DNA of 60,000 nucleotides, from contig NC_045148.1 in NCBI RefSeq assembly GCF_008831285.2, forward strand, positions 16,162,802-16,222,801. The letters are read 5' to 3'. Every line of letters begins with the position of its first letter. The stretch's first letter is position 1. This document shows, in pieces, positions 45,474 through 57,075 of this stretch. The DNA comes from Nymphaea colorata (Eukaryota; Streptophyta; Magnoliopsida; Nymphaeales; Nymphaeaceae). A model generated the notes under the pieces. The model made no database searches and was not told the DNA's origin. It saw only the letters and a list, made by a program, of their open reading frames with translations. A program made the position numbers and the translations under genes.

Positions 45474-48400
45474 TGTAATCACCCCAAATTTTTTCTAAAG
45501 GACTATGATGTTTTATCCAAATGCGAAATTCAAATTTAGGCACAAGATTTCCAAAATACTACTCTCAGATCCAAATTAAATCCAAAATAAAACTCTCAGA
45601 TCCAAATTAAATCCAAAATACTACTTTTAGATCCAAAACCCAAGTTCAGATCCAAATCAATCATTTAAGACCGATTTGCCCCTCCTTTTGACCATAAAAC
45701 CTCCTTTAGAGGGTGATTTTAGTCTTTTTCAAACAAGACCGATTTGCCTCTCCTTTTGACCAAAAAACCTTCTTTTAAAGGGTGATTTTAGTCTTTTTCA
45801 AACAAGACCGATTTGCCCCTCCTTTTGACCAAAAAACCTTCTTTTAGAGGGTGATTTTAGTCTTTTTCAAACAAGACCGATTTGCCCCTCCTTTTGACCA
45901 AAAAACCTTCTTTTAGAGGGTGATTTTAGTCTTTTTCAAACAAGACCGATTTGCCCCTCCTTTTGACCAAAAAACCTTCTTTTAGAGGGTGATTTTAGTC
46001 TTTTTGGGTGGACAAGACTCATTTGCCCTTCCTTTTGGCCAAAAAATCTCTTTTTGGAGGGTGATTTTAGTCTTTTTAAGTCAAAAAAATTCAAATTTTG
46101 GGTTTTGGCTCCAAAATCCTCTATAAACCCCCCATATCCCCCCTCTTGGGCAAGATTGGTCCTTGGGAGAAACTCTAGTGTATTCTCACTTGAAGACGTA
46201 GAGTTTCTCTTGAGCTCTCTCTCTCTCTCCCTCTTCCTCTTTTCATTTCCTTCTCCAACTTAGAGCAAGCACTTTTGGAGCTTCATTCAAAAGGGGATCT
46301 TCAAGTGAAGGTGTTCATCTTCCTTAAGTCATTTCCTATTAGAGGTATGTAATCTTCATCTCTCTCATTTCTCTCTTCTTTCTTTTCATTAATGTTCTTA
46401 TTATTATGTTATTTCTTTCTCTTAAACATAGTGTTGTTGTTGTTTTCATTTTCTCTTATCATCTTCATCTCCCCATGGCCAAAGGAGATAGCACTCAACC
46501 TCTTTTTAGAGACAAGAGGCTATGCTCAAATGCACCGGGAGCATGAGAAGATGAGATGATATCTTATTTTATGATTAAATCATGTTCTTTCAAATATTCT
46601 TGTTGTTCTTGTTCTTTCTCTATATTAATATCTTATTGCTCTTTCTTCTCTTCAATAATATATTCTCGTTGTTGTTATTCTTTTCCTTAATGAATATATT
46701 TTTGTTGTTATTGTTATTTCATTTCTTCAATAGTCTTGTCCTTGTTATTTTCTTTTTTTTTTTCTTTCTTCTTCCTCTTCCCATGACCAAAGGAGATAGC
46801 CCTCAATCTCTTTTTAGAGACAAGAGGCTATGCTCAAGTGCATTGGGAGTGTGAAAAGATGAGAAGATCTTTCGTTTCATGATTGAATCATGTTTTCTTT
46901 TTTATTAAATATAACATTGTATCTCTTTCTATATTTTCTTCTCATCTTCATCTCCCCACGGCTAAAAAAGGTAGCTCTCAATCTCTTTTTAGAGACAAGA
47001 GGCTATACTCAAAGTGCACCGGGAGCATGGAAAGATGAGATGATCTTTCATTTTAATCATGTTCTTTCTTTTCATGAATACATTCTTATTGTTTTTTTTT
47101 GTTTCCTCTTATTTTCCTCTCTTCCTCATTTCTCCATGGCCAAAAGAGATAGCTCTCAATCTCTATTTTAGAGTCAAGAGGCTATACTAAAGTGCACCGG
47201 AAACATGAGAAGATGAAGTGGTATATCAATTCATAGTTACATCATGTCTTCCATCCTAATTGAACTTTGCTTTTTCCATCATTCTCTTTCTTTCTTTCAT
47301 TCCTTGAATGTTATCTATAAATTATGCACGCATGATTGCTTGGTTCTTTACTTACATGTGAATGTATGGCGGGAATGAGAATGTGGTTTGGGGACTCTTT
47401 ATTTTCATATTAATTTTTGAGGTTGGGACTTGTCCAACCCGGGATAAACCCTCACGAAAATGTACATATTAATATGCATTTTCATGACATTTTGCGCTAG
47501 ATTCTTTGTTAATCATCACATTAGGAACCCTAACGAGTGCTTCATTATGTTGCTTGTTTTCTTTCATACCCAACGGTGGAAGAAATATTGCCCTTACAAC
47601 AAACTAAATAATAACATTCTATACTTGTATAAATCATATTTTCCAAAACATTTTCAAAAAAAACCTTCTAATATGGCCTTAGGGACCTAGCTTAGACTCT
47701 TGCATGAGTCCAAGCTCCCCTCTGGCCCACATTAAATTTGAAGTTGGTAATTTTAAGTTGTTCCTTGATTTTTTTTAATCTTGTGAAGGTATGGATGTAT
47801 ACACATGTTATATACATTTATGCCAACATGATGACCCCCATCTTTCTCTCTCTATGCTTTCACTTTCTATTTTATAAATTTTCATATGTGCATGAATACG
47901 TATGTACATGTGTTCCATCTCCTCTCTTTCAAATATTTATTCCTCTTTTCAAGACAAATATCTTCTCTTATAACATTTCTCATACACATATATGCGTATG
48001 ATATTTTTCTTTTCCTCTAAAATCTCTCTTTCTCTTCGAATCAATACATCTTTTTCTCTTTATATGTGATGATATGTACACAAATATGCATGTCTTTCTC
48101 TATATCTCTCTCTTTCCTTTCATAAGAGTGTTCTATCTCTTGTATTCTTCTTAACATTCTCATCTCATGAACTTTCTATTTACCAACTTCAATAAGACCA
48201 CAAATCAAGTAATGACCCAATATTGGAATCATGCTTGATGGTCTACAATCTCTATCCATTTTCAAAAACTTTTCCTTCTTATATATAATAATTATAACAA
48301 CGAAATCTTAGATGTATGTTGTGGTAGGAATGATATTAGATGAATGTTGTGGTAGGAATGTTTTACTTTTTTTCAATCATATAGGGTAAATGCATTCATG

Positions 48401-48887
48401 CATTCTCACCCACTTTATTTCACTTATGATCACAAGCACCTCTCTAAAAGAACTTAAGCAAGAAGGGATGGAGCTCTAGTTAGGTGGTAACCGAATTAGA
48501 GCAAAATCTGAAACCTACTGAAAGTCTTAAGAGAACACTAAAGTGATTTCAAAATGTTTTCACAAGTTTTTCAAATGATATTTACTAGTTTCATTTTTTC
48601 CTCAAAACATTTCACTTTTTCAAGCAATTCTTCAAGAACCTTTTCAAAAGTTTGAAACTCCAAACTTTCAATATTTTCTACACCGCATATAGAATCAAAA
48701 AGATGTTTAAGTTAAAACGAAATGCATCAATGATAAACATAGTCCTTGGGTTGATTACCCCCGGTAAAGGCGCCGGGAATGGTCGATCCTCGTACCGATG
48801 GGCGAGTCCCTTTCTTTCCTCTTTCAAAACAAAAACCTTATTTTTCTGGAGCACTCCAAAACCAATGAAAATTTTGGGATGCAAACA
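45474..48887 (+). repeat. 3' LTR (3,414 bp)
   Basis: Colinear with the 5' LTR, with the same TG/CA ends and TATA box at 46122-46127. Its 69-bp array has six units (starts 45667, 45735, 45804, 45873, 45942, 46014) against four in the 5' LTR, giving the 117-bp length difference. Confidence 0.93.
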
Positions 48888-48892
48888 GTTTG
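48888..48892 (+). repeat. Target-site duplication (right) GTTTG
   Basis: Matches 28047-28051 exactly and directly abuts the 3' LTR end. Confidence 0.92.
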
Positions 48893-50048
48893 ATGAGAAA
48901 CTTTACAAAATGAATTGAATTCATACAACCTAAACAAACTAGATTTGCCACAAATGTATTAACTGTGCAAAGTGTGATCAAACAAAGAACTTTATTGAAG
49001 CAGATGTTCACTGCTAAAGAATGAGCTGAATATCTATATGCTCATAAAAGAAATGTTTTTAGTTGTGAATATTATATTTAATAACGAATTAAGAAAAAGT
49101 TATATATGCCCATATGAAAGATTATAGATAAAAGGTAAACTCGACAGCTTCATCAACCTCTTCATACAGCAGCTTATTATCTAAATACTGCAATTAGATT
49201 TTCTCTAATATTTAAGAAGGACAGAGAAGTCATGCATGGTTTGTTAGATTATATTAACGTGTTAGTGGCAGATTGTAGAGAACAAGATGTTGTGTACAAC
49301 GAGTTAGATCTATATGATACTTGTTTTCGAAACATGGGACAACTTGTCGTCGTTCGAGCCAGGACAACCATACGTCGAGGTAAATACGTAGAAATGTTTA
49401 ATTTACTTTGCATTTTTTACATTTGATTCTTTTAAAACTTTCACATAGATTTGTTATATTTTTGTTTAGATTTTTGGTGGAATGGGTATGAGTTTGATTG
49501 TCCAAACCTATCACATTTTGCAATCAAAGTCCTTAGCTAGACATGCAATGCTAGTAGATGTGAAAGGAATTGGAGTGTGTTCAAACATATCCGTAGCAAA
49601 AAAAGGAATATGCTCGAACATAAGAGGTTGAATGACCTTGTTTTTGTTCGATATAATATGAGGTTGAAACAAATGTAATAATTAATATAGCTTAATATTT
49701 ATGTTTTTTGTAGAATATATTTATATGAAATTATATATTAACAAGTTTTCTCTTATTAAACGTAGAGAATTAGAAAAATCATCAGCAAGGAAGCACACAT
49801 CTAAGTTCGATCCTATCAGCTTGAAAAAAGTTGACGATCTAGAAACATTGATTGAGGAAAACCCAGCTCTAATATTTGATTATGAAGATCTTCAATGCTT
49901 CGACCTTGAAGCTGAACCAACAGAAGACTTTGTTGATGATGGAGAGTCCGTTGGTGCCAATGGTGAATATATTGGTAAGGATCTTCCAATTCTTGACGAT
50001 GAAGATGAAGAAGATGATGGAGATGAAGATGATGAAGGTTATGAATGA
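48888..50048 (+). pseudogene. hAT transposase remnant, C-terminal half
   Basis: Begins with the right GTTTG duplication. If the retroelement and one duplication are ignored, the transposase reading continues in frame from 28051 to here. Seen: QTRFATNVLTVQS-type sequence, VMHGLLDYINVLV and a downstream DLYDTCFRNMG stretch. The hAT dimerisation signature follows near 49548-49678 (CERNWSVFKHI, RLNDLVFVRYN). An acidic tail frame (49741-50048) contains SKFDPISLKK and ends in a Glu/Asp run. Stops and frame changes show it is dead. A TAA at 49676 and an intervening AT-rich stretch may be a former intron. Confidence 0.84.
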
Positions 50049-53000
50049 GAGTCAAGTCAAAATTCTTTCTTTTATATGAATTGAAGACTTGTGAATGATG
50101 AATCTATAGTTGTTAAATGTTTTATTATCACTTTATGGTTTATGCTTTATAAAATGATATTGTTATGAATTTTGATGTCTATGAATGATGAACGCATAGC
50201 CTTTTATATGAAAAACCAAAACACCTCTAATTTTCTCGTATTAAATCATCATTAGTTACGATGGAACTTGGTTTTATGAAACCAAGCTCTTGAGTGAGTT
50301 TTGAGAACTTAGATTTGTTTTTTTAGTTGGTACATTCAAAACCTGGTTTTTGTATGATTAACTTAAGGAAAGTCCGGTCATTCACTAACTAGGCAATCCC
50401 AATTTTGATGCGACCAACACTTTCAAAAATCTGGATTTGAAGGCAAAACTCTGCACAACCAGATTTTGCCTCTAAAACCTGGTGTTATGGTGTCTTCCAA
50501 AGCTCCTCCCTAAGTGTATAATAATGCCTATCATGGTGAACTTTTTAAGCTTAAAAAATTATCTTACTATAAATGGAATATTAAGTTAATAATTTTCAAC
50601 CTGTAGGATTAGCTACGCTCAACACGGTGCTTGTAATTATTCATTACATACACAATATAATTACACTCCTGAACTAACTTTCTCTTCATAATTTCATTTA
50701 CATACATTTCGTTTTGCAATGACGGAATGAACTCAAAAAAGGTGTACGGGCATTTGAGTTTTTGAGCTTTCTGCTCACTGAAAATGAGTTTTACATTGAT
50801 CTTCTATTGTAAGTTCGTTCGTAATGTACAAATACGAACTTGTGTATATATGTGAGCGTATGCAGTAATGAATGTAACCTAAAAAGAAAGGAGGCCATTG
50901 TAAATTATTTCGCCGCACCATATGAAACTGACATCTAAACGTCAGCTCTTAGTTCTTCTAAAAAGTTGTAGTTCATTCCCAAACCTGTCTTTTGAAGAAC
51001 CGAACGAAAAGTTAAATCGTTCGTATACGAATCAAGTTGCGCTCACAGTCACAGCTTTCGTGGAAACTATGCAAAATTAAACATGGATTGTGAAAGTAAA
51101 CACCGACGAGCCCACGAGTCAAGAACATGCTCAAAATATTCTTCCATTATTTTGGTATTTCCCGTTTATAAAGTGTCGAGAGCGTTCAATCTCTCGCCCT
51201 CGCTCTCTCTTCGTAAAATATATATTATTACTTAGGGATCGATTTTTGAAAAACAAAAAAGAAGTGAGAGAAATTAATATTGGGAGAGAGAGAGAAAGAA
51301 AAATAACATTAAAGTAAGTCCAACAAAAAGTTGAACTTGAAAAAAAAGATTACGTCAACTCTTAGTTCTTCTAAAAAGTTGAATTAACCAGACATCATAC
51401 AAAGGATGTCATGCGCTGAATTGAAATATAGTATAATATCAATCTTGGAGTTTCAAAAGACCCACCAAACGTGAAATTCTCCAAATGGAATGTCATTTCT
51501 TTTTTGTTTTCACTCTAATTAATCCACGGATCATGTTCTAAACTATAGATACGTTGTGACTTTAATGGTAGGCTTAGACCAGATAAGCGCATAAAAATAT
51601 TGAGACACTCGACAAACCCACACAAGGTTAGTGGTAGTTTCCTCAACACAACATCATAAAGAGCACTTGCTCGTAATGTGAAAAGCATACCGTTTGAAGT
51701 TATTTTGAGTGTGAATGAAGTCGAACAAAATAAGTCATGTAAGAGTTTTGGATCGTAAAGTAGGACCCTCTTTTTAAAGGAGATTATGAAGGAACCAATC
51801 GAGACCAAGAGCTTGAAGCAAGCTGCAAGCACGAGATAAACGCCCTTTGCCATCTCGTGCCCATGAAAAAAAATGCCCTCGAAAAACCCTCTTCGAATTG
51901 CAGTTAATAAATGTAGATATCTATAAAGTCATCAAATGAGATACTCTTCTTATGCAAATTGTATTTGTATTACAAGGTTATTGCACAAATTGAATCAGAG
52001 TCTTAAATAAATGCCCACCACTTTAAAATAAAAAAATAAAAAATTCTTTTCCAGATGTTTAGGGTTCCTAGACCTCGATGGGTGTTGGGCAAAGTAACAG
52101 AAAAACAATGAACTAAAAAACCATTTTCTCCAAACATCATCCTTGACGTCCAAGGCTGCTTAGGGATCAGAGTGAAGAAGAAACACTGGTTACTAGATTG
52201 TCACACATTCACCAATTACAATTTAGAGTATAATCAAATTAACAACTAAACTTTCAGCAGTCAAAATCAAAAAATGAAGAACACAACTTCTTTTTCCAAA
52301 GCATTGAGGAAAAATAAAACATAGAAAGTTGGGACTCAGGACTTGGCAGTAGATTTGACGGAAGAAGTGGCTCTCAGTGGAGAGTGATTGGGCATCTCTA
52401 GCAGTCTAGCTCCTAAAGAAGTTAGAAAGCAACATGGCATAAAATTATATTTACTTCACCGTATAGCCCAAGCTGCCCTTGCCTGTACAACTGATTTCCT
52501 CCCATCGATGTAGCTATACAGCAGCTTGAAGCATCGATAGAGTCACTTCACATCAGCCAATGAATCGGTTCTCGATTCTGATTCCACGTACACAACCAAG
52601 GATGTAAGGTAAATGTCCTACTGCTACAAATTAAAAGCCATCAGAACTTCCTAAACACGTCCGAGCGTGAATTTAGATTACCTGACGTTGGGATAGCAAT
52701 TTGAAATATCAGACTGAACTATTCAATGCTTTTTACTATGTTATCTCGATTAAATTAATTAATTGGAGGATGTTTGTGGTTCACAGTTCATGCATGTTTG
52801 GAGCACCAGTAGGGGATCTGATCTGATGTTGTTCCATTTAACAAGTTGAGTTTTTAGTGATTTTTTTCCCCCAGCATGATATGAAAAAACAAATTTCCGA
52901 AGCTGTGAACGAAATGGTAATCAGGCTAATTTTTTAGTATAAAGTTAGACTATTGCGAAATATTTCAAAAGAATAATTCAAGATCGCCGTAAGTGACGAT

Positions 53001-54972
53001 CCATAAACTAATGCACAACATTAATGTTTGAATCAAGCACGGAGTGACGTGTTTGGTGATATGTAAGTGTCTGCGTCTCGTCATTTTCATGGTCAGCAGC
53101 CCGCTGACATAAATTTTGTGGTTCAAGTTCTTTAAATAATTAAGCTGATGCTTGCTTTTTGTTTAATGTGTCGATTTTGTAAACTTATCTATTCAAATGA
53201 AACGGCAGAAGATTCCATGTGTTAAAGGCCTTCGAAATGAAGATTACATGTATATGAATAAGAATATGTGGAATAAATCACATTTAATTCAACACATAAA
53301 TCATAGTTGTACAAAAATAAAACATGGATCGCACTTATTATTTTGATGCAATTGACAGTGTGCTAATGGCAGTAATTAGACCATGGTTGTGCATCTTAAT
53401 AATTAGGTAAAACTAGCTAGCCTGATGATCAATAAATGTGGATTAATTTTCTTATCGTGTCCCAACTTTGTGAGCCCCACTTTATTAATTACCTTGTCCT
53501 GTTACTTCGGTGGAAAGTCATATTGACTTTTTTTTATATATTAACTTATTTATGTGGGATCCCAGCTTCCTCTTACTTGAGTACTCCAAGTTTTTATTTT
53601 AAGGGTTTGTTTGGAGATGAAAACGGTTTGCTACTATTTCATGAATCTGCTTACCATAGTATATTATGCTATATAATTTTGTTGTAAAGATTGGACATCC
53701 CTAATGACATGAGAAGAAAAAGTTTCTCTGAAAATACTAGAATCCCCCATGTATACCAATCCCAACATACCATTGATATTGTATTTTTATGCAGAAGTTT
53801 GCTTCCAGCAATTTGAACATCAATATCACCATGAGGAGAAAATAAATTTGAACTGCAAGCACCACAAGGGATATGATGAAAGAAAATGATGTTGAAGCAT
53901 AGTCATTCCTCAGTTTCCATTTCTAGAAAGCTTAGCATAATTGGTCAGACTAGCAAGCCAATGAAAGTTTGATTGTTAGTTTGATTCCCGTGAAAAATAT
54001 TTTTTTAAACTTCAAATGATGGATACACCACGCTTTAATTTAGTTGATAGGTGTCACACTTTAATTGATAGGAGTCTTGCTCTACCCAGGTTCTAAAATC
54101 TGACGGTATATCCCTATGTAAGAATGCACTTAAATTGTAAATATTAAGTAGCACTTAATTATATGTTCTGGCATAAGAAAGGATTAGCTGTGTCTTGAAT
54201 TGATGTTTCTGCCTTGTTTAATTAGTTCCCAGAGTCTCCCTCAACCTTGTTGCCAACTCTCCCAGAAGATCCCTGAGACTAATAGTAACAGTGGCCTTAT
54301 AGAAACCCATGAATACCTATTAGCAGTGAAAAAAAAAAAAATCTAAAAGTTATAGCTTAGCCCTCACGTAAGGGCCTTTTCTGAATCTCTTACATTTCCG
54401 CATTTTATTTATGTTTTACAATAACTAAATCGGTTTGAGAATTTTTCCACGTTCAACAAAACGTTTAGAATTTAACTTTCAATAGAAAAAGCGTGTTTAA
54501 TTTTTACTGTGATTCCTCAATTTCCACAGGTTGTTCTGATTTCTCACATTCAGCCATCCATACACAATGTTCCCCATGTTTGAAATATTTTTCCTCTTCG
54601 GAAATTAAAAAGAAAAAAGAGGGAAAAGTAGGGCTTCCATAGTCGCCGATGAACGTAAAATGCTGCAAATTTTTGTCACTATTTCCTCCAATTTTACAGT
54701 GATACAAACAGGCGGTACAAGATGCGTGTCTTGGTAGCTCGGCCATCAACAACCTTACTGTTCTTGTGGCTTCATCTGCACTGTTATCGCATCACCAACT
54801 TTTGCAGATACACCGTCGAAGTTTTAGATGGAAAAAATAATACAGATGATCAAGAGAAAGTGCAACCGATTGAAAGAAATTAAGCAAAACAAGTGATAAA
54901 GATAGAGTTAATCCTTGTCCCTCCGATCAGCACGATCCGCCTGAAATGCAGCGACGAGAGTCACGTCTCCGG
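50049..54972. other. Intergenic DNA, nothing recognised
   Basis: About 4.9 kb, AT-rich. I looked for the 3' inverted repeat of the hAT element (a TAGAACACTG-like end) and did not find a convincing one. Reading frames at 51515-51853 and 53436-53687 have no recognisable domain. Confidence 0.5.
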
Positions 54973-55332
54973 TTATAACAGCTGCCGACCGCCACCGCAA
55001 GACCCGACGTTCAAGCTCAGCCACGCCGGAACCCCGTTGTCCACGCCCGCCTCCCCAGTCTCCTCCTCACGACCGCTCGTAGACTGCCCCTCCCTCCTTC
55101 CGCTGCCCGCAAGGCGTCCCCCCTCGAAAACAGCGAAATCCTCCAACTGGAAGGACGGATTCCGGTAGTTGCTGTCGGCCTTCCCCGAAAGCACGGATGT
55201 CCCCCGGATCCTGCGTATGAGTGCGAAGAACTTCTCCACGTCGTCGTCGTCGAGGGTCGTTGCCCTCGGCCTCCTCACCTCGGCCTCCTCCTCGCTCCGG
55301 CTGGCCGGCCTCTTCCTTGCTTCCTTCTCCAT
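54973..55332 (-). CDS. NIMIN-like: NIMIN/NRR-like NPR1-interacting protein, copy 3
   Basis: A single-exon 119-residue protein, the shortest of the three. Seen: MEKEARKRPASRSEEE (almost the start of copy 1), VEKFFALIRRIR at 32-43, NPSFQLEDFAVF at 58-69 (EDF motif), a short Gly/Glu linker, then LSLNV at 105-109 where the others have LDLSLGL or LDLNVEP, followed by CGGG and an early stop. FFA flanked by Lys is the closest of the three to the family DXFFK motif. Both NPR1-contact regions are kept, but the EAR motif has lost its Asp and the tail is short. It may bind NPR1 with altered repression strength. LxLxV could still be weakly EAR-like. Function is inferred from family knowledge. Confidence 0.82.
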   Translation of the reverse strand: MEKEARKRPASRSEEEAEVRRPRATTLDDDDVEKFFALIRRIRGTSVLSGKADSNYRNPSFQLEDFAVFEGGRLAGSGRREGQSTSGREEETGEAGVDNGVPAWLSLNVGSCGGGRQLL

Positions 55333-55430
55333 CTCACGCTCTCCCCGATCTGGTTCTCTTCTGCAACCCTCAGCTCAGTTAATTTCCTCCCCTCCTCCTT
55401 CTTGCTGCTGCTTGGGGAGAACAAAAGCTG

Positions 55431-55438
55431 ATATATGA
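55431..55438 (-). promoter_or_regulatory. Candidate TATA box of NIMIN-like gene 3
   Basis: On the minus strand CATATATCAG lies about 100 nt upstream of the ATG and about 80 nt downstream of the TGACG pair. Confidence 0.45.
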
Positions 55439-55514
55439 GGATGTGTTTGTGATTGTGGGGGAAGGACGGGGCCGTCAGCAACGTGTGATGCGTTGAAAGC
55501 ACGGAACCCTCTGC

Positions 55515-55533
55515 CGTCAGTTCCATGGCGTCA
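55515..55533 (-). promoter_or_regulatory. as-1-like TGACG pair upstream of NIMIN-like gene 3
   Basis: CGTCA cores at 55515 and 55529 on the plus strand are 14 nt apart and read TGACG-N9-TGACG on the gene strand, about 185 nt upstream of the ATG. This is the same architecture as at copies 1 and 2, with little similarity between the N9 spacers of copy 1 and the others. Confidence 0.68.
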
Positions 55534-56624
55534 TCCCCATGGTCATCTGCCGCAAAACTTGTCGCCGCCGCCGTTCTCTCTCCCAGCGACCTGTGTGCTT
55601 CTTACGGTTGGCCGTCCTCAGCATCAGAAATAGCGGTACCTCCTCTTTCGTCACCACATGCGTCATTCCCGTAGCTCGAACTTTCTTCAACTTCTTTATT
55701 ATCTATCCTGTGGCTCAGAGTTTTCTAAATTTCTTTATCTGAAAAGGACGCTCACGTTCATCCATGAATTTTTTTTTGGTAGATTGACAGACATGGGTCC
55801 GCATGTTTTCTTCCAACTGATGAATGCAACTCGTATCGGAGAGATTTTTGCGTTGATTATTGTCCGATACACTGGATTGATCTGCCAACGGAGCATCAAT
55901 CGACCGACTCGACCTCTATCAAACTCTCTTATCAAAATAAAAGTTCTAACGTGCATCATATTCTTTCCAAGCTTTTTTTTTTTTAATTCATTCTCTTGCT
56001 TTCAATTAATAGTCGGATGCATCCATCCCTGTGAGAGAAAATGACCGGTTTACGCTCAAGTATTCTTTGGTATATAATTAATAAGGGTTCAATACTTATA
56101 GTGTAATAGATGTGATTTCATGGCACTCAAAAAACTAAAATATGATTAAAAAAATCGCATTTTTCATGTGTACGAAAGATTTTATATGCTGAAAATTGTG
56201 GACCCAAAATTCTTAATCTCATAAAAACTAATATATGCATTGGAAAAATGATTGGCAAAAATTAGAATGTTATCAGGAAGCTCTATTTGTTGTTGAACTT
56301 TTCAACCTTCAAAGATTCCAACAAGTTAATTGTACTCATAGAACCGATCTAACAGATGCCCGTGGTTGGAATCGCAAGGGGCACTTTAGGCAACACAATT
56401 TGGATTATTAGGAGGAGTATTTCATTTTATCGCTAAGAAGAGAGCCGAAGCTTTCACCTAACCTCTTATTCACTTAAGATAGAGGGTATGCTTGGTGTCT
56501 CGGAGTGTTGCCTCCGCCGCATGTTAACTTGCATGTGGATGACGTCTTATTTGCAATACAAAGAATTGACATTTTGAGAATTTGAAACAAAAATTGGTCG
56601 CTTACCAAACTTTGCTCCGACCAT
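55534..56624. other. Intergenic DNA, nothing recognised
   Basis: A 128-codon open frame at 55658-56044 has no recognisable domain. The rest is AT-rich. Confidence 0.5.
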
Positions 56625-57075
56625 TGTACCAACCCCTCAAGGAATTTTTTTTTATTGTTAAGCTTTTCTTGACCAAAAAACACTTCTATATTGTTAGTTC
56701 TCTTTTTATTTGGTTGATTGTTAAGCTTTTTTATTCAAAAATCATCTCCATGTAGTTAGTTTTTAAAAAATACATTAGTACTCGTATCAATTCTTTTTTT
56801 TTTTTTTGCACCAACCCCCTCACGGACTTTTTTATTGATAAGCTTTTCTATACAAAAATCACTTCCACGCTGTTAGTGTACTAAAAATATATAGTACTAT
56901 TTTTTTTTTTTGCACCAATCCCTTCAAGGAATTTTTTTTCTTATTGTTAAGCTTTTCTATAAAAGAAAAACACTTCCATACGGTTACTCCCTTTTTTTTT
57001 TGTTGATTGTTAAGCTTTTCTATACAAAATTCACTTCCATGTACTTAGTTATCTTAAAATACTTAGTACTCGTAT
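56625..57075. repeat. Degenerate tandem array of TTGTTAAGCTTTTCT units
   Basis: ATTGTTAAGCTTTT(C/T)(T)-AAAAATCACTTCCA...GTTAGT recurs about five times (near 56655, 56714, 56838, 56943 and 57004). It is interleaved with GCACCAA(C/T)CCC(C)TCA(A/C)GGA at about 56628, 56806 and 56911 and separated by T runs. It is an old, irregular tandem expansion. Confidence 0.75.

Larger units (their letters stand above)
28052..48887 (+). mobile_element. Tat/Ogre-lineage Ty3/gypsy LTR retrotransposon
   Basis: Outer LTRs (28052-31348 and 45474-48887) with TG...CA ends are flanked by GTTTG. Inside, in order: PBS, extra plant-mobile-domain ORF, gag, protease, G-patch, probable intron, RT, degenerate RNase H, a second intact-looking RNase H, integrase, structured tandem repeats, PPT. 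The extra ORF upstream of gag, the dual RNase H and the pro/RT gap are known hallmarks of the plant Tat/Ogre lineage. As assembled it spans 20.8 kb, but about 4.9 kb is present twice around a 100-N gap, so the real element is probably about 15.8 kb. Stops and frameshifts make it non-autonomous. LTRs differ at roughly 40 positions by eye (about 1.2%), so it is not a brand-new insertion. Confidence 0.92.

Noticed and set aside
28052-48887. Genuine tandem LTR-internal-LTR-internal-LTR element
   Set aside because: Possible in principle, but the 100-N gap, equal overlap lengths and indels clustered at contig ends favour a false duplication. Kept as a testable alternative.
52172-52182. AACACTG as a possible 3' end of the hAT element
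   Set aside because: Only seven bases match the proposed left end and none of the ATCGTATCG subterminal motifs lie beside it.
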